The translations under genes were made by a program, and so were the position numbers. Of a DNA stretch of 64,000 nt, positions 35,311 to 47,150 are shown in pieces. How positions within the stretch are numbered: position 1 is the first letter of the stretch; the number at the start of each line of letters is the position of its first letter. Origin of the DNA: Paragordius varius (taxonomy: Eukaryota; Nematomorpha); contig OZ176053.1 of NCBI GenBank assembly GCA_964247055.1, positions 4,898,001 through 4,962,000 of the forward strand. The letters run 5' to 3'. The notes beneath the pieces are model-generated. The model saw nothing but the letters and a program-made list of their open reading frames with translations, did not search any database and had not been told where the DNA came from.

Positions 35311-35604
35311 CTCTATCACAGGGGGTATACAACACACAAATGGCTTCGCGGGCCGCGTTTGAAATATATATATGGTAAATGATTTTTTTGATTCCAAACA
35401 TAGGACTGTGAAATCCCAACGCAATATTACAATTTTTTTCTAGCTTTTGTCAATCCGATGACTTATTTAAAAAAATTGTTTAAGAGAGTAACATTTTTGC
35501 TAAGATTTTGTGACCATATTTTTTAAATTATGAATTTCTAAAATTTTTCGCGGGCCGCATATAAAGTCTGGGAAGACCGCGTGAGTAACACCCCTGCTCT
35601 ATAT
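35311..35604. mobile_element. hAT-like MITE (CAGGGGTG family), copy 3
   Basis: The element spans 35319-35596. It starts CAGGGGGTATACAACAC and ends GAGTAACACCCCTG. Flanks CTCTATCA and CTCTATAT agree at six of eight positions, an eroded 8-bp duplication. Contains GGCTTCGCGGGCCGCG and CGCGGGCCGCAT subterminal blocks in inverse arrangement. The 75-codon minus frame over it is not a gene. Confidence 0.65.
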
Positions 35605-36905
35605 TATCTATTAATGTTTTTTGGATATTGTGTAAATGTTGCTTATTTTTAACAACTTAATATTGTAATTAGCACACTTAAGTAATTGAAGCAAGATTGA
35701 ACATGAAATGCTATCATAATACCGTTTTAAAAAAAATCCAAAAACGGTAACCGTTTCTTATAAATAAATTTTTTATATTAAAAAAAGTAGACAAATATTT
35801 TTATGTTGTTTTTTACAAAAGATTGATTAAAAAACAATGGAACCAGAACGAAATTTTTTAGACAAAACATAACGAAACCTTCCGGTTCCAATTCGTGTTT
35901 TAAATAATTCCTCTTTACCATAGCTATGTTTTATAAGACATAAAATCATTGTTCGTAAATGAGCGATAAATATTATAAAATTTGGTTTTGTTAAACTTTG
36001 TATAACGGCAAATATTTTTAGTTCGCATTATTTCAAATTTGAAATAGATATAATATATATATATATATATGGATTCTTGTTTTTTTATAAAAAAAATATT
36101 TCGTATAAATTTAGCATTTCTTTGTGCGTTATTTTTCATATGATCTTCTCAATGCAACCATAAAAAATGTAAATACATATAATATTCGTAAATGATCAAT
36201 TTTTTAAAGGTAACAAGGGATATATATGTATCTATCATGTAATTTTAATTTTTTTTTAACATATAAAACAAAACATATTTGTATTGATTGGAAATCAAGC
36301 AATATTATTTACAATAAAAATAGTTTTGAATATATAAAACAAAACCTGACAAAATTGAATTTATACCTATGCATGCAACTTTACAAATATTGTTCAGTGT
36401 TCATGATTGAGAAGGAAACAGACAATTGAATTTCATTAACGTAAAAATAGATACATGTATTTTTTTATAGTAAAAAACATGGATATTACATAGATTTTTT
36501 TGCTTATCACTTGATTCTAATTATTTAGCTATAACGATATAAAATCCTTAGTATATTTGGTCAGTTGTTTGGCACCTTGGATTGAATTCCATATTATTTT
36601 ATTTATATTTGTTACTATGAAAAATGATACTGGAACTGTAAATTTTACTGATTTCGATTTCACATAATAACAATATAAAATGGCTTGAAAAATTTTCTAG
36701 TATTCAATTAAACGATGCGTTACTTTATTGATTCCGGTATATTGTCATTAATTCGTGTGCTTCCAGATTTGTAAATATTCAGTTATATTGATTGATCGAT
36801 ATTGTCAAAAATGGAAAGGAGTGTAATAATTAAAAAAATATTTTTTTCTAACTAAAATAATCATGATGAATTTGTTCTGCTAAAATCACATTATTCTATA
36901 CAAAT

Positions 36906-39900
36906 ATGTCTTCTTTCGTATTTATTGGAGATGATTCCAAAGTCTCCATTTATGATGGGTCAGAATGCGACCAATATATTTTTCATCATCCCGTGCCACC
37001 TCCGAAAAAAGTTAATTTCGTTTTACTTTTTTTTCAATTATTATAACGTATTTTTGAATTAGTTTCTCAGCGTTTAAATTATTTAAAAGTATTTGGTGAT
37101 TTGCCTTACAAATTGATAATATTTATGAATTGTATATAATTGGATCACATAATCGAATCATGATTAAACAATTTTAAAATATCTTTAATAGAAAAATACT
37201 TACTTTTATGTTACAAATGGTTTATCGATTTCAGTTTATACTCTGAATATGGTTTTCTGGTTAGTTTTCTTATGGATTAAAAATTATAATTTTGTTTTTG
37301 AAAAAGGGTATCTAAATAGAAAAGTCAAGTCTGATTTTTTTATAGGTGTTAATGAATTTTTATATTTCCAGTTGATATCGATATATATTTCCAGTTGAAT
37401 CAATATATAATCATAGTTCTATCATTTTATGTTATACAATGAACCATTTATCTATACATAATTTATGATACCAATACTGCACATATATACATTTACGGGT
37501 TCTTTGTTGTTTTAGAAGGTGTAACTTGTTACAGATTACTAATTATATTTGTTTTTTATCATAAAAATAATAATTACACAAATGTATTCTTTTTGTAGGC
37601 CTCTACATATAAACATTTGGACATGTGCATTTGGTAGACTTCCCATTGTTATTCACAATAAAAATATTTTATCGATTTTATCCTTGTTTTATTTATGTTT
37701 GGTTGTTTTAGGCAGCCTGTAAATTCATAATCTATTTTTGTGTAAAAAAATGTTTTAGTAATATTACTTTTATGGCTTTTTTAAATTTTTTTTATATTGT
37801 GTTAAACTTTCTCTCATTCCCCAGGTTTTTTTATTTGAATCTTTGCGCAATGAATCTAAACTCTAAAACTTAAATATAAACCAAACTTACTTAATTATTT
37901 CCGTAGCAAAACAAAAACTATTTCATTTCTTCCAATCTTTATATCTATCTATCATATAATAATGATGCAAACCCATTTATTAGATTGCAACTAGACGCGA
38001 AAACTTTTTCAAACATTCAAATTCCATTACTGGCCACAAAGATACAAATTATAACTACGATATCAAAGGGAAACAACCGCTTGAATTAAATAACACTTCT
38101 GTGCATCATAATCACCAACACACTGGGCGATTACATAGCGTTGAAAGTGGAATTCTCAATACGTTAAATTATATTGCACCAATAACTGCGCCCTTAAAAA
38201 ACGAAAAATCTGAAAATATGCCTATCGTAGCCTCTTCTTACCTTGCTGCTACCACAGGAGCTGGAAAAGATAATAATACCATCACCAACAATAACAATAA
38301 TAATAATAATTGGAAAGGAGGTGTGGGAGTCGGAAGTGTTAAACATAGTAGTGGTCTTTTGTTAAACAATAACCATCATTCAACATCCATCACAAGTAAT
38401 GGTATAAATCCACGAAACATTAATAGCACTAGTAATAATAATAGTGGTAGTTTAACCGGCTCTAACAATATAAGGGATCGATATTCACGAAACAATATTG
38501 TAGCGTCGCATAACAGTGCAAATGCGGAAAATGATCGTGAAAATGAAGACGATTCCACAACCACGGAAATGTTGGGAGGAAGCAACGGCGCTGAAAATGT
38601 CAGATACATTCCGTCCTCCAATAACAATTCAAACACGGGAGTCTCATCTTTTGCTACGGAACTTGCTAACAAAAAACGTCAACTTGGCTTACTAGGCATG
38701 TCAAATGTCATAAGCAACAGCAGTATTAATAATCGCGAAGAATATAATTCGGCTTCTGTATCTCCCACCCCGACACCAAGTGTCCTTTCAGCTTCCATTC
38801 ATTCAGGGAACGGAGGCCACCAATCTTTTACTCAACAACTGGGTCATCACGCCTCTTACAATACCAATAGCAATTCCCATCAACAACAAAATGGATTTCA
38901 CAATGGCCATCATTCTGTCCATATGAATAATAATAATAACAATGATTCGTTACATCACAATGGGAACCCGCCTATAACTGTTGTCGATAAATGCATAGGT
39001 TTTGCCAATCTCCCCAATCAGTTTTATCGCCGAGCCGTAAAGAAGGGTTTCGAATTTTCACTGATGGTTGTAGGTATTAGATTACGATTGTATTTTTCGT
39101 TAAATATTTATATTGTTTAACACTCCAATACCTTTTGGGGTAGTTTTATATCTTGGAGCGATTCGAGATTTCTTAAAAAGGTAAGGTATTTAGCCAAATT
39201 TAAAAATATGCTTTCTTAAGCCTTTTAGGCGCATTATACAAAAATATTTTTTTTAAAAAATGTAAAATTGTAAAAAAATCCTCATCTCGAACTTTTGTCG
39301 CCATTTTTTTCTATGAATTTGTTTAAACCGTTAATGCAACAGACAGTAAATAATTAATTTAAAAAGTTTTCAGGCCACATTTTACCGGCAAAAACTTGAT
39401 ATATTTTTTTATAGTGTGGAAATTACAAAGTTGTAAAAATATAAGCTATTTTTATTTAATACATGAGAAAGATAATTAAATTTTAACTAAAATAATTTAC
39501 GAAACTATGGTTTATTTAAAAAATTGAGCTCTGGGATATAAAATTTTACTCAAAAAGGTGAAAAGGTGATGAAGTGTTAATAATGCCTTGTTTTATCTGT
39601 CTCAAAAGTAAAAATTTAAGTTTTATTAGATTTTAATTAATCATTTGTAATAAATTTTCAAATGGTATTATTACGTTGAAGTTGTTTAAAATACTGTAAG
39701 AATAAATAAGTATTAAATTCATTTATTCAGAGTTTATTTTAATTTTAATTTGTGTAAAGATATATCAAAATGTATTATAATAATAACAGGGTGATTATTA
39801 TGTCTCAAAAACGGGTCTAATATATATAAATTATCAATTTTCATAATATTCACAAACCATTTATAGTACCTAATTATACTTATAATTAAGGTTTTCATTC

Positions 39901-42900
39901 GTTAGTTTGATTTATATTCCTATTTTATGCTGTTTTTACCCATATTTTTTGCAATCAATTGATTTTAGGTGAGGCAGGTTTGGGTAAAAGCACTCTCATA
40001 AATTCTCTCTTTTTAACCGGCATTTATTCTGATGACAATCCGGGCCCATCTCATCGCATTAAAAAGACTGTTGAAGTATTAAACTATTTTATAAAGTTTA
40101 ATTATACTATGTTTACAAAAATTAATTAAAATAAAAAGTATTTAAATATCAAAAAATTTCTGTTTCCTATGTATATATGTTTATTTAAGGTGGAAGCCTC
40201 CAAGCAGGTACTTGTGGAAAACGGAGTTCAACTAACATTAACCATTGTCGATACACCGGGTTTTGGAGACTCAGTCAATAATTCTGAATGGTTAATTTTC
40301 TTTATCCTGTTTTCGATCTTTAACTTAATTGTGTCGTTTGTAAAATCCGTTTTATTCAAAAACTTTAATTATATATATTATTTTCTCTTATTGTTGCAGT
40401 TGGCAAAAAATTCTTAATTACATCGAGAATCAATACGAACAATATTTACGTGAGGAAAGCCGAATTAATCGGAAATCGTTTGAGGATGGTCGAATACATT
40501 GCTGTCTTTATTTCATTGCGCCTTCAGGACATGGGTAGAAGCGAAATAATAGATATATTACAATTATATAATTATGCAAAATGATTTAGGAACGAATGTT
40601 TTTTTATTTTTTTTCCCAGTATAAAGAATTTAACTTAATATAAAGTTAAATTTATGCTAATTTTTGGAATAATTGGATTTCGAAAGATTATTATCATAAA
40701 TTAATTAGTTTTGTTAATATGTTTTTATACAATTTATACAGTATCGGCTAAGATGTTAAAAAAGCGTTTTATTATCGCCTTAAAAAAATTGTTTTTAATT
40801 ATCCGTTAATTTTACATAAAATTCATGGATGTATTTTGTCAATATTGAATTGTAATGTTTTGGATTCCAAAAAAAAGAAAATAGATTTTATAATAACATT
40901 ATATTTTAGCATGTGAATATAATATACAGGCAAATCCAAAAGAAACAGAAATTTTGCTAACATTTTAAATTTGTAATATCTTTCATTAATATTTAGATTG
41001 AAGGAATTGGATATAGAATTTATGAAAAAATTGCATGACAAAGTCAATATATTACCTTTGATTGCGAAAGCAGATACTATGACCACAGAAGAAATTAATC
41101 GATTTAAGCGAAGGGTAAGAAAATTATTTTATGCGCAGCCTTATATTTAAATTGAGTTATAGCTAACTATTAAGATTTTCTAGATTATACCATTTATTTA
41201 ACCGTGATATCTAGGTTCATTTTTAAAAGTAATCAGTAATTAAAACCAATAATATTTTTTTTAATAAAAGATTAAAGGCAAAAGTTTAATATTTATTTAA
41301 AACAAACAAGATTAATATTGATGCCGACTAGTCTCTATATATTTTTAGGATTCGTTCGAATTTTTTTTAATGTATTAAACTTTTTATGTCTAAAATTGTT
41401 CAGAGGTTTGTTACGGCTATATTTATATTACAGGAAAAATTAATGCCTTATTAATGCAGCGCAAAATTATTGATTTTATAGTTGTGATGCAATTATTAGT
41501 ACCAACAAATTGGAAACATCATTGATGATTAATGTTCTCATAATTCTTTATTTTATTTTTGTACTATACCTTATAAATTGGAATTAAATATATTTTTTGT
41601 AGATTCTATCCGAGATCAAACAACACAATATTAACATATACGAATTCCCTGATTTGGATGATGTTGATGAAAATAGAAGGAATAAGGAATTAAAGGTATA
41701 GCATCTTATAACCAGCCAATTAATTATATTATACAATGGTATTAAAAAATATTTTGATAAAAACTTACTAAATAATTATATATTATATTTGTTTTTTAAG
41801 GATAAAGTTCCATTTGCCATTATGGGCAGTAACACAGTATTTGATATAAATGGACGTAAAGTTCGGGGTCGCAAGTATCCGTGGGGACTAGTTGAAGGTT
41901 TAAAACACATTACCTTGTTGCTAATTATTTAATACATAAAATAATATATTATGGGCATGATTTTTAAAGCGAACCATAAACATTTTTGTTAATATCAATG
42001 AAATTATTTATGTTGCTGTTTTTATAGTTGAAAATACCGATCATTGCGATTTTTCAGCCCTGAGAGAAATGTTAATACGACGACACATGCAACATATGAA
42101 AGATGTGACATCCAATGTTCTATATGAGAATTTTAGATGTTACAAATTATCGGGCGGGCATCCGGAAGACGTCTGTGAAATGGAAAAGTATTTAAACCTT
42201 TTTTTGTTTTATCATTTTGTCACATTTTGAAAATATTTGAAATATGATAAAAACAACCATATAATATGAAATACTATATTTTTTTAACAAATAACTAGAA
42301 GAATTTATTATTTTAAAAACCATCGCAAATATAAATTATATTAAAGGTTGTAAACGTTTATTTTTTTAGTGGCAGCTCTTTAACGCAATTATTAGAAGAA
42401 CGAAAAGAGATGGAGGAAAATTTGTTACGAACTGAGCGTGAAATGGAACAAGTATTCAGTGCAAAAGTCAAAGAAAAGGAGGCAAAAATAAAGGATTCTC
42501 AAGCTGAAGTAATTTCCTATTTGTTTTCCGTAAATTCAATGAGTTGATTGTTTGTTAAAGATATTGTAACTATAACTTTCAACTGTTTTAAAAAATAGGT
42601 GCAAAATAATATGGTGTTTTTTGGCTCACATTTTTTAAATAATGAATGGTATAAGAAAATATGTAAATATATATATATATATATACTAGATAAGTAAGCT
42701 TTTTCATTTTTTCTATCGAACCTTGAATTAAAATAATAATTTAATAACATATAACACTATAAATTGCAATAATACATATAGTTGGAAAAACGGTATGAAC
42801 AAATGAAACGAAGTTTAGAGGAACAAGCCCGAGAATTGGACGAACGGAGACGCAATTTCGAAGCTGAAAGACATGCCTGGGAAAATGGATATTCTCTCCC

Positions 42901-43383
42901 TCCCGCAAACGGAGGAACCACAAACACAGATGGTGTTAATCGTAGTGTAAGTTTTGTAACTTTTAATGAACAAGTTGCATCATTTTTTATAGATATAAAT
43001 ATTTGACTGTTAGTTTGCCTAATAATCCTTATGTACGTTTAAAATTTGTAAATGGGTAAAAAACCAGATAATAGGGTTAATTTTTTGGGTTTGGGAAATT
43101 AAATTTGTTAGCTATTTTAGGAAACCTATATAGTAAATCCATATTTCTATGATATTTACTTGCTTATTTTTATTTTTCATATAAGGAATTTGTAAATTCC
43201 AATGGACATAACCCGTCTCACCCACACATGAATGGTGGAGGCAGCACTCATAATCTACATTCAACCAACAATAACGTTAATGGTATGATGAGTTCTAACA
43301 GCACCCTTAACAGTCTTCCTGCAGGACCCGGCTCAGGCGGTAAAAAGAATGGAAACGTTCCGAATCCTGATAATAGAGAGTAA
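36906..43383 (+). CDS. pnut: Septin 7 / Peanut orthologue (septin GTPase)
   Basis: Septins are filament-forming GTPases of the cell cortex and cytokinesis. Exons: 36906-37010, 37984-39073, 39969-40075, 40190-40290, 40400-40534, 40997-41114, 41603-41695, 41801-41897, 42028-42187, 42370-42508, 42782-42946, 43186-43383 (stop TAA). All junctions are GT-AG and in frame, giving about 835 aa. Features in order: a roughly 340-aa N-terminal extension rich in Asn, His and Ser; [21 protein letters not shown]-loop GEAGLGKS (usually GESGLGKS); [10 protein letters not shown]3 [35 protein letters not shown]4 [21 protein letters not shown]; then a C-terminal coiled coil ([37 protein letters not shown]) that is diagnostic for the SEPT7 group. 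Exon 1 ([20 protein letters not shown]...) is inferred from its ATG and phase-0 donor; alternatives exist at 25565 and 30303. Family proteins are usually about 420-540 aa, so the N-terminus is unusually long. Confidence 0.92.
39117..39580. mobile_element. piggyBac-like MITE, copy 3, in septin intron
   Basis: The element spans 39121-39576 (456 bp), flanked by TTAA on both sides (39117-39120, 39577-39580). Left CACTCCAATACCTTTTGGGG, right AAAAGGTGATGAAGTG. It lies 44 bp after the donor of the P-loop-preceding exon. The left TTAA supplies the stop codon of the unspliced reading frame. Non-coding. Confidence 0.75.
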
Positions 43384-43414
43384 TTATTATTGTTATTATT
43401 ATTACGATTGGAAA

Positions 43415-43663
43415 AATAAAGGTTTTCGGTAAAATAACATATAGTTTTTACAATATCATTCAAATTTTGTTGTTTTAATAAGTGGAGAATTTCCCAAATG
43501 TTTGTAAGTGTGTATATAACCTTTAATTTATTATAGATTAGTATTGACAAATTTATTTTATTTGGATTTTCTTTTTGGTTAACTCCTGATGCCAGGGTCA
43601 ATTTTAATTTAATGAATTTATTTTTTACTGCTTATTCACGAGGTATTTATGAATCTCAATAAA
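43415..43663 (+). promoter_or_regulatory. Septin poly(A) signals
   Basis: AATAAA at 43415-43420 (32 bases after the stop) and again at 43658-43663. Either could terminate the transcript. The later one would give a 3' UTR of about 300 bases, still upstream of the palindrome at 44206. Confidence 0.4.
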
Positions 43664-44205
43664 CAACCTTAGTCATCGTATATATATTTATGAAAAACCA
43701 AAATTTTTATCTCATTTATTTAACATGCAAAATAGATTTATCGAGGAAAAAGATCGGAAAAAGGAAAAGAAACGATTTTTTTAATCTCGACATATAAAAA
43801 CTTACCCAATCATACAACCTTACTCTTTAAAAAATCTTAACAACAATCCATACTTCCAGATATCAATAATATTATTTATAAACATTTATTCAATTATAAA
43901 CTAATTTATATATATTATAAACTAAATATTTTGACCTTTGTTAATCCTTCATTATAACAGCGCATATAAACATTTAATTTTAACTGTAAAAATCATTAAT
44001 GAAGCATTAGCTTATATATTTATGCATTTATAAATATACTTTAAATAAAATTATATATTTATTGAATTTTTTAAACCATATATCATCGTTCATTTTACTA
44101 ATCTGGCGTCTCTAAATATTTTTGCAGTACACCCACAAGTTGGTTTATATTTTCTCACATTAGAAGTAATAAAGGCCCCCTATCGAATTCGATATTACAG
44201 TCATG

Positions 44206-46529
44206 TAGACTTTATATTGTTAAAGATTTACTTTTTTTCGTTAATTGGGTATTTATATTTGGTAAAGAATATAAAAACAAGAGCTATATGGTATTACCAT
44301 ATCATATTCTTTAAAAAAGTAAAAAAAGTGTGGGGAAGGGCGTTGGAAATCTTTGGTAAAAAATGAAAATCTTAAAACATTGTTATAGGGGAATGGTAAT
44401 ATTTTTATTAATCTTTTAGCAAAATTTATATGTTGATTTTTTTAAAAATTTATTTCGCAGTACACATATGAAAGAGGATTGACGTGAGAATTAACATAAT
44501 TAATTTGATGAATATTTGTATGTTAAATTTTGAGAATATTATAGCAATTTATGTTAACATTTAAAATATTGTTGTTACGTATTTAGATGCGGAATTTTGT
44601 GGGTATTTATTCTTAATAATTTAATATATAGTAAAATGGGTATTTTAATATTATTTATGATTCATAATTAAATTCAATAAGTACTATTTTTCAACATGAT
44701 AAATACCTGTATTAATCAAAATTGGTATTATTATTAGTTGTTATTAGTAATTAAAATACAGGTTATATATTTGTGAAAATTTAATTAGATTATAGATTGG
44801 TTTTGTTTTTATGTTTTTCATGATTAATTTTTATGTGTTTACATTTTAAACAGGTAAAAATTGCGGTTTTTAAATTTAGTCAAATTTAATTTTTTTTGTT
44901 TTTTAGGATTTGCATTGTTGTAATTAATTACTACATATTGGAAAATTTAAAATACAGGTAAAAATGGCGGTTAATTTCAAATTTATTTTTTTTTCATTGG
45001 TAATTGTAATTAATTACATATTGTGGACATTTTAATAACTACAGGTAAAAATTGCAGTTTTTAAAAAATTTGTAAAAGTTTATTTTTTTTGTTTTTTTTA
45101 ACATTGTTAATTGTAATTAAATACTACATATTTGGAAATTTAAAAAAACACAGGTAAAAATGGCGGTTTACAAATTTCAAATTTAATTTTTTTTGTATCA
45201 TTGTTATTTGTTATTAATTAATAAATATTTAGGACATTTAAAAAACATGCGAAAATTGCGGTTTTTATTAAAATTTAAATTTTTAATGTTTTGTTCAACC
45301 TTGCTAATTTATTCAAATGATAGTAATTTTTACCTGTATATATCAATGTATCAAAATAGTAATTAATAAATTTTACTAATTTATTAAAAACGGCAATTTT
45401 CACCTGTTTATTAAATGTCCAAAATATTTATTAATTAAAAACAAATATCAATGATACAAAAGATGTTAAATTTTAAAAACTGGCATTTTCACCTGTATTT
45501 ATTAAAATGTTCAAATTAATTACAATTAACAATGATACAAAATAAAAAAAAATTTGAAATTTGTTATAAACCGCAATTTTACCTGTATTTATTAAAATGA
45601 CTAAATAAATTAATTACAAATAACAATGCAAATCCTAAAAAACAAAAACTCAATTTTTATTAAATTTATTAAAAACTGCAATTTTTACCTGTAGTTATTA
45701 AAATGTCCACAATATGTAATTAATTACAATTACCAATGAAAAAAAATAAATTTGAAATTAACCGCCATTTTTACCTGTATTTTAAAATTTCCAATATGTA
45801 GTAATTAATTACAACAATGCAAATCCTAAAAAACAAAAAAAATTAAATTTGACTAAATTTAAAAACCGCAATTTTTACCTGATTAAAATGTAAACACATA
45901 AAAATTAACCATGAAAAACATAAAAACAAAACCAATCTATAATCTAATTAAATTTTCACAAATATATAACCTGTATTTTAATTACTAATAACAACTATTT
46001 AAAATAATAATACCAATTTTGATTAATACAGGTATTTATCATGTTGAAAAATAGTAATTATTGAATTTAATTCATAAATAATATTAAAATACCCATTTTA
46101 CTATTTATTAAATTATTAAGAATAAAAACCCACAAAATTCCTCATCTAAATACGTAACAACAATATTTTAAATGTTAACATAAATTGCTGTAATATTCTC
46201 AAAATTTAACATACAAAATATTCATCAAATTAATTATGTTAATTCTCACGTCAATCCTCTTTCATATGTGCATTGCGAAATAAATTTTTTAAAAAAATCA
46301 ACATATAAATTTTGCTAAAAGATTAACAAAAATATTACCATTCCCCTATAACAATATTTTAAGATTTTCATTTTTTACTAAAGATTTCCAACGCCCTTCC
46401 CCCACACTTCTTTTACTTTTTTAAGGAATATGATATGGTAATACCATATAACTCTTGTTTTTATATTCTTTACCAAATATTAATACCCAATTAACGAAAA
46501 AAAGTAAATCTTTAACAATATAAAGTCTA
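44206..46529. mobile_element. 2.3-kb near-perfect palindrome, foldback-type element
   Basis: The left arm starts TAGACTTTATATTGTTAAAG and the right arm ends CTTTAACAATATAAAGTCTA. The inverse match continues for about 1.16 kb per arm with scattered mismatches (GGTATTACCATATC, CGTTGGAAATCTTT, AGAGGATTGACGTGAG all recur inverted) and meets near 45367 with almost no spacer. The inner half of each arm contains about five tandem units of roughly 100 bp, each beginning ACAGGTAAAAATTGCGG (or GGCGG) and including TTGTAATTAATTACTACATA. Long inverted termini built from tandem repeats are the hallmark of Foldback elements. No open frame of note. Possible TA at each end. It sits 0.8 kb 3' of the septin stop and touches a LINE tail on its right. 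Confidence 0.8.
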
Positions 46530-46534
46530 TTGGT

Positions 46535-47150
46535 TGTTCCCAGGGTTGATAAGTCGTAAACGACTTTTTGGTTATAGTGTGCACTGTTAATTTCCACTAT
46601 TTCTATCTTTTATCGCTATATTCAAATCTTTCAATGTCATCGTTGTTGGCTCTTTTATGATGTCTAAACACATATTCGGTGATCAGCCTCGTTTTCTTTG
46701 CCCTTCTACCTTTTCAAATATTAGGCCTTTCTCTAAAGAATTAGACCACATAGCATCACCAAAATATCTTACCATTCTGTTATAAATTATCCTAAATATT
46801 TGTTTTATGATTTCTGGGGTATTTAGCTTTTTATTATTTGTTTTCCATGTATATACCAGAATCCCAAGTCAACAACTCCTTTCAAAAAACATTTATTTGT
46901 GTTTTTTTAAAGATTCCAGCTCCCCTTATATATGGTGACCGGAAGGACAAGACAATCGTAGCCTTGTTTTGATTTGAACTCCTACACCTATGTTTTCCAT
47001 ATCTTTATTAGATTGGTTATCGCCTCCGTAGCCAATCTTATACTTTGCTAGATGTTGAAAATCCATTCTTAGAGCACCCAAAACTGTTGGTTGATTGACA
47101 TCTTCTATTTTCTCATTCCGGGTTATATCATTTTAGAAGAATTATTTTAA
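46535..47150 (-). mobile_element. LINE 3' coding tail fragment
   Basis: The reverse strand reads MVRYFGDAMWSNSLEKGLIF, then EKVEGQRKRG, and further on MTLKDLNIAIKDRNS. This is the typical C-terminal tail of LINE ORF2 (R-Y-F-G-H ... N-S-L-E-K-x-x-x-x-G-K-V-E-G-K-R-x-R-G-R-P). It is broken by stops and shifts. The 3' end (…GTTTACGACTTATCAACCC TGGGAACAACC) abuts the palindrome, so the palindrome may have inserted into this LINE's 3' region. Confidence 0.65.

Larger units (their letters stand above)
25793..36905. other. Long non-coding stretch (intergenic or septin intron)
   Basis: AT-rich DNA with TA microsatellites (about 26741-26773, 30018-30050, 32190-32231, 33759-33772), two TATACCATTT MITEs, a hAT-like MITE and a transposon relative at 29040-30090. 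A GC-richer island at 32285-32332 forms a hairpin (AGAAGAGATGCG ... CGCATATCTCTTCT). No confident gene is visible between the candidate exon at 25565 and the septin first exon at 36906. Confidence 0.6.

Noticed and set aside
38376-38672. 98-codon minus-strand frame over the septin exon
   Set aside because: Antisense shadow of the Asn/Ser-rich coding exon (Leu-rich translation of AAT/AGT codons).
38101-39120. A single 339-codon plus-strand frame as a stand-alone gene
   Set aside because: It is the large second coding exon of the septin gene: it starts at a GTG inside a longer open block, crosses the splice donor at 39073-39074, and its stop comes from a MITE target site.
43248-43601. 117-codon minus-strand frame at the septin 3' end
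   Set aside because: Antisense of the last septin exon and 3' UTR; contains an N-run from ATT repeats.
45360-46500. CRISPR-like array from the regularly spaced ACAGGTAAAAATTGCGG units
   Set aside because: Eukaryotic DNA; the spacers between units are themselves similar and the array is mirrored. It is tandem repeats in a palindrome.
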